Shown: positions 23,401-35,577, counted from the first letter of the stretch. The stretch is 64,000 nt of DNA from Epiperipatus broadwayi (GCA_028023455.1 JAQFVV010001040.1:1-64000), one strand, 5' to 3'. The notes: a model not told the origin generated them from the sequence alone. Numbers and translations are program-made.

Positions 23401-24183
23401 GAAATACTTCAGTCTCTTTACTTTCCATTGTAATTTATAAAATATTTCTACCCAAACTGTTGTAGAATATTCTGGAGATGTGGAGCCATTCTGTCATCTA
23501 ATTATTTATTACGAATTTTGATAAGTAGTCTTTAGTATACCCTGGGTGTATATATTGATGCTTAAAAAATCATTTTTTACAAAAACAGAACTATGGCACT
23601 TCATATTCTCAAGTTTTTTTCTATAAATTTTCTTAATGTTTTCTGTTTTCCATTTTAATAAAAACACACTTAAATCCAGCAGATATAAGTTGATTAAAAT
23701 CCAAAAATTGTTTTAGATGAGTTTAAATCACTTTGAAAATATGTTTATACAGAATTGACAAAATTATATTTTATTTTTAATATTTTATGTATAAAATATT
23801 TTAAATATTAGTATTAGTACTGGAATTTTCTGAAAATTTTAAACGTCTTCATAATTTACATATTTTATCTATATGTTTGTCATATTTTTTTGCTATATGT
23901 TTGTTTTAAGATATTGATTCCAATCTTATTTAGATTTTTTTAGACTACTCACTTATTTCAATTATACCTTGAAAATTTGGGTCAATTCAGAATTGGTATT
24001 AACTATAAAACATAATTTTTATTTGTTTTTACAGTTATAAAAAGTTTTTCACTCATCGCATGACGTCATTATTTTTTTAGTAATATTTCCAATTTTTCTT
24101 CTCACTGTTTAAGTATGTAACACTGAGATGTTATAATTTTGCTGTATATTTTTTATCTATAGCTTTTTAAGGTAATTCGGAGT
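23401..24183. other. AT-rich DNA, nothing recognised
   Basis: No genes or clear repeats. Confidence 0.6.
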
Positions 24184-24815
24184 AGTCCTTTTTATTTAGA
24201 AATGATAACCTTTGTAAATATGCATTAGATAAAACTAAAAATATTGAAATTTATTATAATAAATTGTTAAATGTTGGATACAATTATCATTGTGTTTATT
24301 ATACTGTTAAAAATTTTACTTCTAAATATAAAAATATTAATAATAATGTTAATTCTTCTGATAAAAACTGTGGATGTCAATACCATATATTTCGAATCAA
24401 CAGGCAAATTTCATTAAAAAAATTTATAAAGGAATATGTGATATTGTATTTTATGCACTACCTACAGTAAATAAATTAATAAACAATTCAAAGATAAAAC
24501 TTTATTTACAAATAAAAATTGTATCATTTACAAATGGACGTGTGGGTGTGTCCATGGATATATAGGTGAATTGATGTGCACATTGTAAAAAAGAACAAAG
24601 CAACACTTATTGTTATTGAAAAGGGTTCAAAATAGAAAACAAAATTTTAAAAGTAATGATAATTTATAAGCTTCTGTCTTTTATGACCATAATAAATCAT
24701 GTATATATGGTTTTGATTTTCATTATGACAACATAAACATATTGGAAACTGAAAGGAATAATAATAAAAAGAAAATTAAAGAGGCGATGTTAATATATAA
24801 ATATAAGCAAGATTT
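24184..24815 (+). pseudogene. PLE 3' region, left part (split by foldback insertion)
   Basis: In frame from about 24184: FLFRNDNLCKYALDKTKNIE, the same RT-endonuclease connector as in the 9.2-kb PLE, then NVGYNYHCVYYTVKNF. In another frame, TCGCVHGYIGEL (24530-24565) is the GIY-YIG opening. SVFYDHNKSCIYGFDFHY and then KKKIKEAMLIYKYKQD follow at 24680-24812. The frame stops exactly where the foldback element begins and resumes at 30219 after it. This is a 5'-truncated copy of the same PLE family. Confidence 0.85.
24808..24815. repeat. Target-site duplication, left (CAAGATTT)
   Basis: CAAGATTT directly before the foldback element; identical to 30211-30218. The bases just outside differ (G against C), so the duplication is 8 bp. 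Confidence 0.95.
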
Positions 24816-26899
24816 GGTGCTGATATAGTACGCGCTCGGTGGCCATTTTGAATTTGGAAACACCCAAAAACACTGCTGGCACATGCAAGCGATAAATGTC
24901 ATCGACTAGAAACACTCATTTTTCAAAAACGTAAAACGCCTGAGGCACTGCAATTAAAAAAGGTGGTGGGGAGGGACTACACTTAAAAAAATGGCGGGAA
25001 AACGTCACATTAAATAGCCTAAGGTGCTACTACCCAAAAAAAGGGCGGGAAAAGAAAAAGAAGTGAAAATTAAAAAATACTTTAAAATAAACCAAAAACG
25101 CTAATTTATATATATATAGTCATAATCAAACATTGCAATATTTACAAAAATCCGTTAAAATATAGCGATCACTAGAAAAATAATATAATGCTATAAATCA
25201 AACCTTACTTTAAAATAAACCAAAAACGCTAATTTATATATATATATAGTCATAATCAAACATTGCAATATTTACAAAAATCCGTTAAAATATAGCGATC
25301 ACTAGAAAAATAATATAATGCTATAAATCAAACCTTACTTTAAAATAAACCAAAAACGCTAATTTATATATATATAGTCATAATAAAACATTGCAATATT
25401 TACAAAAATCCGTTAAAATATAGCCACCACTAGAAAAAATCAAACATTACTTTAAAATAAACCAGAAAAAAGGTGGTGGGGAGGGACTACACTTAAAAAA
25501 ATGGCGGGAAAACGTCATATTAAATAATATAATGCTATAAATCAAACCTTACTTTAAAATAAACCAAAAACGCTAATTTATATATATATATAGTCATAAT
25601 AAAACATTGCAATATTTACAAAAATCCGTTAAAATATAGCCACCACTAGAAAAAATCAAACCTTACTTTAAAATAAACCAAAAACGCTAATTTATATATA
25701 TATATAGTCATAATAAAACATTGCAATATTTACAAAAATCCGTTAAAATATAGCCACCACTAGAAAAAATCAAACATTACTTTAAAATAAACCAGAAAAA
25801 AGGTGGTGGGGAGGGACTACACTTAAAAAAATGGCGGGAAAACGTCATATTAAATAATATAATGCTATAAATCAAACCTTACTTTAAAATAAACCAAAAA
25901 CGCTAATTTATATATATATAGTCATAATAAAACATTGCAATATTTACAAAAATCCGTTAAAATATAGCCACCACTAGAAAAAATCAAACATTACTTTGAA
26001 ATAAACCAAAAACGCCAATTTATATATATAATCATAATCAAACATTACTTTAAAATAAACCAGAAAATGCTAATATTTATAGTCATGATAATCAAATATT
26101 GCAATCGTAAATCTCAAAAGATTAACCCTATGTTAAAGCATTTTTTTTTTAAAAAAAATCGTAAATGGTATTTACAAAAACACGTTAAAATATAGCGATC
26201 ATTAGAAAAATAATAAATGCTATTTTAAAAATATCAGTCCGGTCTATCAACGCTATATACTAAATCAGTATTATAATTTTAAAAAACAATATTTAAAAAC
26301 TATAATGCTATAAATCAAACATTGAGTTGTAGCGTCACATTGAATAGCCAAAGGTTATACTATGGAAAAAAAAGGGCGGGAAAAGAAAAAGAGATGAAAA
26401 TTAAAAAATACTTTAAAATAAACCAAAAACGCTAATTTATATATATATAGTCATAATCAAACATTGCAATAGCATTTATTTAAATAATTTTTTACTAATA
26501 TTTTAATAATTTAAAAAAAATTACCAGCTCTCGATCGGATGGATGGTCATCCGCTCAGGCTAAATTTGGTTCTTTCTAGATCTTTTCATTACTGCAATAC
26601 CACAAAACATCAAATTATACTTTTAAGATTTAGGTTTATTATTTTAAAGAAGACACCAGTAAAATTAATTTATTCAGGAAATATCGCAGCTTGATATGGC
26701 CTCTTTCAAATTTATTTTTAAAACTGTGTACTTGGGTCTGACACAAGGTATCTATGACGTAAGATAATTTCCAAGAATTATAGTTCGGATTGGGCCTTTG
26801 TCTTATTAAGATAAAAGAAAGTGTTAAGTTAAACTTTCAAATTTAAAAAAAAAAAACAACTGTAAACCAGCTAATGGACTTTTATGCTTCAAGCCTAAC
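24816..26899. repeat. Foldback left arm
   Basis: About 2.08 kb, inverted relative to the right arm. It contains roughly seven to eight copies of the AAACCAAAAACGC(T/C)AATTT module, and a unique inner part (CGATCGGATGGATGG near 26533, then CAAGCCTAAC ending at 26899). Confidence 0.9.
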
Positions 26900-27426
26900 A
26901 TCGTTATGTATATAATCTTATAATAATGTATTTTGATGTATAATATGTGTGCACATCTAATATATAAATATATTTATTTATATATTAGATGTGCGCACAT
27001 ACACATAAACATACATTATTATACATCAAAGTACATTATTATAGGATTATACACGTGGTCTGGGATGGGTTTGAATTTGACAAACAGGCCTACTATGAAA
27101 AGCAGGACTCTTTTTGTGCTTTTTTGTTTTTGCAATATTTTCGGAATAAATATATATGAGTACAAGTTATGTCTTATAATTTATTGCCAATTTATTTTTA
27201 TATTTTTTTATAATAAATTACCAAATAATTTTATTTGCGTCTTTAAAGTGTTAAAACTAAAATCTTACAAGTAATACATGTATCGGCACATATATATATA
27301 TATGAGTACAAGTTGTGATGTATAATATGTTACATTGCGATTATATTTTGAAATCATTAATTTATTATAACCAAAACCCCAATTTTTTTATAATAAATTT
27401 TAACCCTCTTTTGCATTTCCTGACTA
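26900..27426. other. Foldback spacer with its own hairpin
   Basis: The spacer contains a hairpin with a 24-bp stem (26947-26970 with 26975-26998, one mismatch, loop TATT), and the complementarity extends outward with interruptions to about 26924 and 27037. The 113-residue plus-strand open frame 26933-27274 crosses this hairpin and shows no known domain; I regard it as chance. Confidence 0.85.
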
Positions 27427-30210
27427 GTTAGGCTTGAGGCATAAAAGTCCATTAGAACTGTTTTACAGTTGTTGTTTTTTTAAATTTGAAAGTCTAACTT
27501 AACACTTCCTTTTATCTTAGTAAGACAAAGCCCCCATCCCGAACTATAATTCTTGGAAATTATCTTACGTCATAGATACCTTGTGTCAGACCCAAGTACA
27601 CAGTTTTAAAAATAAATTTGAAAGAGGCCATATCAAGCTGCGATATTTCCTGAATAAATTAATTTTACTGGTGTCTTCTTTAAAATAATAAACCTAAATC
27701 TTAAAAGTATAATTTGATGTTTTGTGGTATTGCAGTAATGAAAAGATCTAGAAAGAACCAAATTTAGCCTGAGCGGACGACCATCCATCCGATCGAGAGC
27801 TGGTAATTTTTTTTAAATTATTAAAATATTAGTAAAAAATTATTTAAATAAATGCTATTGCAATGTTTGATTATGACTATATATATATAAATTAGCGTTT
27901 TTGGTTTATTTTAAAGTATTTTTTAATTTTCATCTCTTTTTCTTTTCCCGCCCTTTTTTTTCCATAGTATAACCTTTGGCTATTCAATGTAACGCTACAA
28001 CTCAATGTTTGATTTATAGCATTATAGTTTTTAAATATTGTTTTTTAAAATTATAATACTGATTTAGTATATAGCGTTGATAGACCGGACTGATATTTTT
28101 AAAATAGCATTTATTATTTTTCTAATGATCGCTATATTTTAACGTGTTTTTGTAAATACCATTTACGATTTTTTTTAAAAAAAAAAATGCTTTAACATAG
28201 GGTTAATCTTTTGAGATTTACGATTGCAATATTTGATTATCATGACTATAAATATTAGCGTTTTCTGGTTTATTTTAAAGTAATGTTTGATTATGATTAT
28301 ATATATAAATTGGCGTTTTTGGTTTATTTCAAAGTAATGTTTGATTTTTTCTAGTGGTGGCTATATTTTAACGGATTTTAAATATTGCAATGTTTTATTA
28401 TGACTATATATATATAAATTAGCGTTTTTGGTTTATTTTAAAGTAAGGTTTGATTTTTTCTAGTGGTGGCTATATTTTAACGGATTTTTGTAAATATTGC
28501 AATGTTTGATTATGACTATATATATATAAATTAGCGTTTTTGGTTTATTTTAAAGTAAGGTTTGATTTATAGCATTATATTATTTAATATGACGTTTTCC
28601 CGCCATTTTTTTAAGTGTAGTCCCTCCCCACCACCTTTTTTCTGGTTTATTTTAAAGTAATGTTTGATTATGATTATATATATAAATTGGCGTTTTTGGT
28701 TTATTTCAAAGTAATGTTTGATTTTTTCTAGTGGTGGCTATATTTTAACGGATTTTTGTAAATATTGCAATGTTTTATTATGACTATATATATATATATA
28801 AATTAGCGTTTTTGGTTTATTTTAAAGTAAGGTTTGATTTTTTCTAGTGGTGGCTATATTTTAACGGATTTTTGTAAATATTGCAATGTTTGATTATGAC
28901 TATATATATATATAAATTAGCGTTTTTGGTTTATTTTAAAGTAAGGTTTGATTTATAGCATTATATTATTTAATATGACGTTTTCCCGCCATTTTTTTAA
29001 GTGTAGTCCCTCCCCACCACCTTTTTTCTGGTTTATTTTAAAGTAATGTTTGATTATGATTATATATATAAATTGGCGTTTTTGGTTTATTTCAAAGTAA
29101 TGTTTGATTTTTTCTAGTGGTGACTATATTTTAACGGATTTTTGTAAATATTGCAATGTTTTATTATGACTATATATATATAAATTAGCGTTTTTGGTTT
29201 ATTTTAAAGTAAGGTTTTATTTATAGCATTATATTATTTAATATGACGTTTTCCCGCCATTTTTTTAAGTGTAGTCCCTCCCCACCACCTTTTTTCTGGT
29301 TTATTTTAAAGTAATGTTTGATTATGATTATATATATAAATTGGCGTTTTTGGTTTATTTTAAAGTAAGGTTTGATTTTTTCTAGTGGTGGCTATATTTT
29401 AACGGATTTTTGTAAATATTGCAATGTTTGATTATGACTATATATATATAAATTAGCGTTTTTGGTTTATTTTAAAGTAAGGTTTGATTTATAGCATTAT
29501 ATTATTTAATATGACGTTTTCCCGCCATTTTTTTAAGTGTAGTCCCTCCCCACCACCTTTTTTCTGGTTTATTTTAAAGTAATGTTTGATTTTTTCTAAT
29601 GGTGGCTATATTTTAACGGATTTTTGTAAATATTGCAATGTTTTATTATGACTATATATATATATAAATTAGCGTTTTTGGTTTATTTTAAAGTAAGGTT
29701 TGATTTATAGCATTATATTATTTTTCTAGTGATCGCTATATTTTAACGGATTTTTGTAAATATTGCAATGTTTGATTATGACTATATATATATAAATTAG
29801 CGTTTTTGGTTTATTTTAAAGTAAGGTTTGATTTATAGCATTATATTATTTTTCTAGTGATCGCTATATTTTAACGGATTTTTGTAAATATTGCAATGTT
29901 TGATTATGACTATATATATATAAATTAGCGTTTTTGGTTTATTTTAAAGTATTTTTTAATTTTCACTTTTTCTTTTCCCGCCCTTTTTTTGGGTAGTAGC
30001 ACCTTAGGCTATTTAATGTGACGTTTTCCCGCCATTTTTTTAAGTGTAGTCCCTCCCCACCACCTTTTTTAATTGCAGTGCCTCAGGCGTTTTACGTTTT
30101 TGAAAAATGAGTGTTTCTAGTCGATGACATTTATCGCTTGCATGTGCCAGCAGTGTTTTTGGGTGTTTCCAAATTCAAAATGGCCGCCGAGTGCGTACTA
30201 TATCAGCACC
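27427..30210. repeat. Foldback right arm
   Basis: About 2.78 kb, roughly 0.7 kb longer than the left arm because it holds more copies of the tandem modules. The inner and outer ends match the left arm closely, with a few substitutions (for example GTGGCC against GGCCGC at the outer end). Confidence 0.9.
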
Positions 30211-30218
30211 CAAGATTT
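30211..30218. repeat. Target-site duplication, right (CAAGATTT)
   Basis: Directly follows the foldback element; identical to 24808-24815. Confidence 0.95.
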
Positions 30219-30350
30219 AATTAATAGGCAAGCAGCAAACATTAAGATCATGGACTTATTTGACATCATTACATTATGGAAAAGCTGACATTTTAAAAGA
30301 GATAGTTGACAAAGCTACAAGTTAGTTGAAAGTGCTTCTAAGTGACGGTT
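30219..30350 (+). pseudogene. PLE 3' region, right part after foldback
   Basis: The frame interrupted at 24815 continues here with INRQAANIK, a segment also found in the minus-strand PLE at 36.2 kb (HLINRQAANIKNNELW). It then reaches a stop and the hammerhead-like tail. This shows that the PLE was in place before the foldback element landed in it. Confidence 0.85.
30301..30340 (+). ncRNA. Hammerhead-like motif of the split PLE
   Basis: TTGACAA (30306-30312) is a decayed CUGAUGA box. Helix II is AGCTA (30313-30317) with TAGTT (30323-30327), GAA lies at 30328-30330, and the near-palindrome AGTGCT (one G-T wobble) at 30331-30336. The first box has lost two conserved bases, so it is probably inactive. 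Confidence 0.55.
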
Positions 30351-30688
30351 ATACATATATTTTTTATAAACTTTTGAGTACTGTATTTTCAAATATATAT
30401 ATATATATATGCTTTATTTTTTTGTCTTAGTAAAGACGTTATGTGTTTGTTGCTGCTTTTTCACACATGTTCTCTATATAGCTGTTTTTATCTGTTTTTT
30501 TTCTCAAAATAATCCATATTCATTGTTTGTTAATATCACAAAACAATTTGCAAGATTTAATTTAAATTTATTGAAATGGCATGGAAATATTAATTGTGTG
30601 TGTGCTATTTTTAATAATAATTTAGCTTCCATTAACCCATAATGGCAATGATCAAATTCTGTGTTGTATTTACTAAAAACAACTTGAA

Positions 30689-30723
<35 letters not shown>
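30351..30723. other. AT-rich DNA with two TA runs
   Basis: TA runs lie at about 30389-30410 and 30692-30724. A 77-residue plus-strand frame (30409-30642) is Cys/Phe-rich and unrecognised, probably chance. Confidence 0.55.
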
Positions 30724-30728
<5 letters not shown>

Positions 30729-33634
30729 ACAGATGGCGTCCTACCAAGACTGCCAATCAAGCGTATGTTTTGTTTACATAAACGTCAGAGTAGTTAGTAT
30801 TCACTATCTCTAACTATAATTCCACTTTCAGATCATGATTTCAAGCTATTTGCTATCGTCAGTGAAAGACAGGAATAAAGAAACTAGATCTGAATACAAA
30901 CTCTGAGCGTTTATGAAACAATTTCTATTCAGCTTGCAAGCGTGAATTTTTTAGACACGTAATGTCTTCAAACTCAGCATAGCAAACCAGATAGCTACAT
31001 GGGTCTGATCTCAGTTCAGCATCACCACATAGTAGAAGCCTCTGCAATCTATATCATTGCAAGAAAGACCTCAAAGGTACATTTATGATAAAAATGCAAG
31101 TTAAAAAACTTGCTAACGCTTGTATTTATGTCCACAGATGGCATCCTACCAAGACTGCCAATCAAGCATATGTTTTGTTTACATAAACGTCAGAGTAGTT
31201 AGTATTCACTATCTCTAACTATAATTCCACTTTCAGATCATGATTTCAAGCTATTTGCTATCATCAGTGAAAGACAGGAATAAAGAAACTAGATCTGAAT
31301 ACAAACTCTGAGCGTTTATGAAACAATTTCTATTCAGCTTGCAAGCGTGAATTTTTTAGACACGTAATGTCTTCAAACTCAGCATAGCAAACCAGATAGC
31401 TACATGGGTCTGATCTCAGTTCAGCATCACCACATAGTAGAAGCCTCTGCAATCTATATCATTGCAAGAAAGACCTCAAAGGTACATTTATGATAAACAA
31501 AAATGCAAGTTAAAAAACTTGCTAACGCTTGTATTTATGTCCACAGATGGCGTCCTACCAAGACTGCCAATCAAGCGTATGTTTTGTTTACATAAACGTC
31601 AGAGTAGTTAGTATTCACTATCTCTAACTATAATTCCACTTTCAGATCATGATTTCAAGCTATTTGCTATCGTCAGTGAAAGACAGGAATAAAGAAACTA
31701 GATCTGAATACAAACTCTGAGCGTTTATGAAACAATTTCTATTCAGCTTGCAAGTGTGAATTTTTTAGACACGTAATGTCTTCAAACTCAGCATAGCAAA
31801 CCAGATAGCTACATGGGTCTGATCTCAGTTCAGCATCACCACATAGTAGAAGCCTCTGCAATCTATATCATTGCAAGAAAGACCTCAAAGGTACATTTAT
31901 GATAAACAAAAATGCAAGTTAAAAAAAACTTGCTAACGCTTGTATTTATGTCCACAGATGGCGTCCTACCAAGACTGCCAATCAAGCGTATGTTTTGTTT
32001 ACATAAACGTCAGAGTAGTTAGTATTCACTATCTCTAACTATAATTCCACTTTCAGATCATGATTTCAAGCTATTTGCTATCGTCAGTGAAAGACAGGAA
32101 TAAAGAAACTAGATCTGAATACAAACTCTGAGCGTTTATGAAACAATTTCTATTCAGCTTGCAAGCGTGAATTTTTTAGACACGTAATGTCTTCAAACTC
32201 AGCATAGCAAACCAGATAGCTACATGGGTCTGATCTCAGTTCAGCATCACCACATAGTAGAAGCCTCTGCAATCTATATCATTGCAAGAAAGACCTCAAA
32301 GGTACATTTATGATAAACAAAAATGCAAGTTAAAAAACTTGCTAACGCTTGTATTTATGTCCACAGATGGCGTCCTACCAAGACTGCCAATCAAGCGTAT
32401 GTTTTGTTTACATAAACGTCAGAGTAGTTAGTATTCACTATCTCTAACTATAATTCCACTTTCAGATCATGATTTCAAGCTATTTGCTATCGTCAGTGAA
32501 AGACAGGAATAAAGAAACTAGATCTGAATACAAACTCTGAGCATTTATGAAACAATTTCTATTCAGCTTGCAAGCGTGAATTTTTTAGACACGTAATGTC
32601 TTCAAACTCAGCATAGCAAACCAGATAGCTACATGGGTCTGATCTCAGTTCAGCATCACCACATAGTAGAAGCCTCTGCAATCTATATCATTGCAAGAAA
32701 GACCTCAAAGGTACATTTATGATAAACAAAAATGCAAGTTAGCAAGTTTTTTAACTTGCTAACGCTTGTATTTATGTCCACAGATGGCGTCCTACCAAGA
32801 CTGCCAATCAAGCGTATGTTTTGTTTACATAAACGTCAGAGTAGTTAGTATTCACTATCTCTAACTATAATTCCACTTTCAGATCATGATTTCAAGCTAT
32901 TTGCTATCGTCAGTGAAAGACAGGAATAAAGAAACTAGATCTGAATACAAACTCTGAGCATTTATGAAACAATTTCTATTCAGCTTGCAAGCGTGAATTT
33001 TTTAGACACGTAATGTCTTCAAACTCAGCATAGCAAACCAGATAGCTACATGGGTCTGATCTCAGTTCAGCATCACCACATAGTAAAAGCCTCTGCAATC
33101 TATATCATTGCAAGAAAGACCTCAAAGGTACATTTATGATAAACAAAAATGCAAGTTAAAAAACTTGCTAACGCTTGTATTTATGTCCACAGATGGCGTC
33201 CTACCAAGACTGCCAATCAAGCGTATGTTTTGTTTACATAAACGTCAGAGTAGTTAGTATTCACTATCTCTAACTATAATTCCACTTTCAGATCATGATT
33301 TCAAGCTATTTGCTATCGTCAGTGAAAGACAGGAATAAAGAAACTAGATCTAAATACAAACTCTGAGCGTTTATGAAACAATTTCTATTCAGCTTGTTTC
33401 ATAAACGCTCAGAGTTTGTATTCAGATCTAGTTTCTTTATTCCTGTCTTTCACTGACGATAGCAAATAGCTTGAAATCATGATCTGAAAGTGGAATTATA
33501 GTTAGAGATAGTGAATACTAACTACTCTGACGTTTATGTAAACAAAACATACGCTTGATTGGCAGTCTTGGTAGGACGCCATCTGTGGACATAAATACAA
33601 GCGTTAGCAAGTTTTTTAACTTGCATTTTTGTTT
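30724..33634. repeat. ~409-bp tandem array ending in an inverted part-unit
   Basis: Units begin TGTCCACAGATGGCGTCC at 30724, 31129, 31538, 31949, 32358, 32775 and 33184, giving spacings of 405, 409, 411, 409, 417 and 409 bp. Copies differ at only a handful of sites, so the expansion is recent. Each junction carries a short hairpin, GCAAGTT-AAA-AACTTGC, expanded in the 32.73-kb junction. Unit seven is cut at about 33395 and followed by an inverted copy of the unit start (33396-33634). TA runs flank both ends. No coding potential is seen. A Helentron/DINE-like non-autonomous element or simple satellite are both possible. Confidence 0.93.
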
Positions 33635-33654
33635 ATATATATATATATATATTA

Positions 33655-35084
33655 ACTCAAAAGACTGTCCACTATGTCCATTAAATAATCTTTAGCAAAT
33701 TTTTAATGAAAGATTTTATAATATAAAGCTGTTTTGTACTTGTGAGTTTTCTATTAAACCAAGATGGCAGACCATATTTTTGATAAATATACAGTTTTAG
33801 GGGCCTATACAATTTATTTTTTCATATTTTATGACCTCATATATGTTATTTGTTAAATTAACAAATAAAATTTATAAATTAATTGTGAAATTATAGAAAA
33901 GAAATAAAATCTGACAAATTCCATTAAGAAGTCTTCATTTAATCTAATTTTACTTATAATGTGGAAGCAAAGTGATGTTGTGTATTGTGGATACTTTATT
34001 TTAATTGACCATGTTTAGTTTTTTCAACAGTATTTTGGCAATTTTTTTATATTGATCAAAGTTGGGATTTATTTGTGGCTGAAATAGAGATTTAGAGGGC
34101 ATTGCAAGGGGACAGGATCAATAGGACTTGTCCATTAACACAGTAATAGCTCAGAACAACTAATTATAAAATACCATGCACATCTTTGTTTTATTTTTCT
34201 ATCAATAAGCTAATAGAAAATAAATATTAATAGTATATAAACTGTAAATATTATAATTAGTTTTAACATAATAATTTGTTTTTATTAAAATAACGGCAAT
34301 AAAATATAAACTGTAAATATTAAATATGGCATTACCTAGCTGTCATTAATTTGTATGCATTTTGTTGAGAGGGAGACCTGAAACTGTAGATTTATTAAAA
34401 ATACAGGCTGCTATCTTCATTTATAGAAAAACTCTTGTGTACCTTTTTTGTAAAACCATATAATCAGTGTTAGCTCTCATTTATATCACTGCAATCAAAT
34501 TTACAGTCATTATTTTGATCATTCAGTAGATTACCATTTCTAGCATTATTGTCTCTCATGACAATTTTAAAATGTTTTTTAGCTTGATTAAAAGCTTTGC
34601 ATATATTCATATAAAAATCATGTGCTCCATCACATAGAGAACTTGTTGGTTCATAAACTTAAATTACATTTATTTAATTTTTTTTTTATTAAATAAATAC
34701 CCTTATTACTTTCTGATATACACATTAATTTTCCAGAATAAAGTCATTTTATTTTTATGCATGTGAAATAGAATTATTCCATGTTTTTAATATATGAATA
34801 ATTTTATTAAATGCCACTTTTTAAATCAATTTTCTCTTCTCAATTTTGTCTAAAATTATAAACACCAACAATATCTCATTTTATATGAGACAATGGACTT
34901 CGAATTAGTTCAAGATATACACTTGAAAGGGATGTGTAGATATATCAGAACTAATTAACCATTTCTTTAATTTATGAAATGCACTCTTATTCGACAATTC
35001 TTTAACTAATAAGAAAAGTAATTCATAACGTTATTTCTTATCAGCAGATCAATTTTATATTTTTATGAATCAAAACGCCATTAA
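33655..35084. other. AT-rich DNA, nothing recognised
   Basis: No genes, exons or known repeats seen. Confidence 0.6.
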
Positions 35085-35577
35085 TAGATTTCAATCTATC
35101 AATTGATTGGTACATTTTTTCAGTTTGCAATCTATAAAAATACAATTATTCTCTATACCAAGACAATTAATTTAAGAAAATTAAAGAAAAAAAAACTAGA
35201 CACAAATTTGACTGATATTTAATATACACCTCTACTAAATTCTAAAATATAAATTAAAGCAACCTTATCGTCGTGCACTTAATTTCAAAAAGTTGCAAAC
35301 AACTTCTCATTTTCTAATTTATTTTTTATAACTTTCATTATTTTTAGGATATCAACTTAAAATCAGTTCTTTTCATTATTTAAATCTAAAGAAATTACTT
35401 CCTAAAATAACTATTGATTATCAATAAAAAATTGTCTGCCTGATCTTCCTTTAATAAGAAAAAACTAACAAACTGGAAACTAATTTTAAAAGACTGTTTG
35501 TTTCAGAGCAACAGTATTTGTAAAAGTATTTTTTTTTGGATATTGAGTACTTTTTATTAGTACAATAATATAAATAG

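Larger units (their letters stand above)
24816..30210. mobile_element. 5.4-kb foldback DNA transposon, non-autonomous
   Basis: The element opens GGTGCTGATATAGTACGC and closes with the reverse complement (GCGTACTATATCAGCACC). It is bordered by an 8-bp direct repeat and sits inside a PLE coding frame that reads on across the joined flanks. Nearly all of it is two inverted arms (24816-26899 and 27427-30210) around a 527-bp spacer. The arms are built from tandem modules, including AAACCAAAAACGCTAATTT, GGTGGTGGGGAGGGACTAC and ATGGCGGGAAAACGTCA. No transposase is present. An 8-bp duplication fits hAT, P, Merlin or Mutator-like enzymes; the ends did not let me choose. Confidence 0.92.

Noticed and set aside
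26933-27274. 113-codon plus-strand frame in the foldback spacer as a transposase
   Set aside because: It runs through a hairpin, is Ile/Tyr-rich and lacks any DDE/D or zinc-finger pattern.
30724-33634. CRISPR-like or rDNA-spacer array
   Set aside because: The ~409-bp units are contiguous, without unique spacers, and no rRNA or cas sequence is present.
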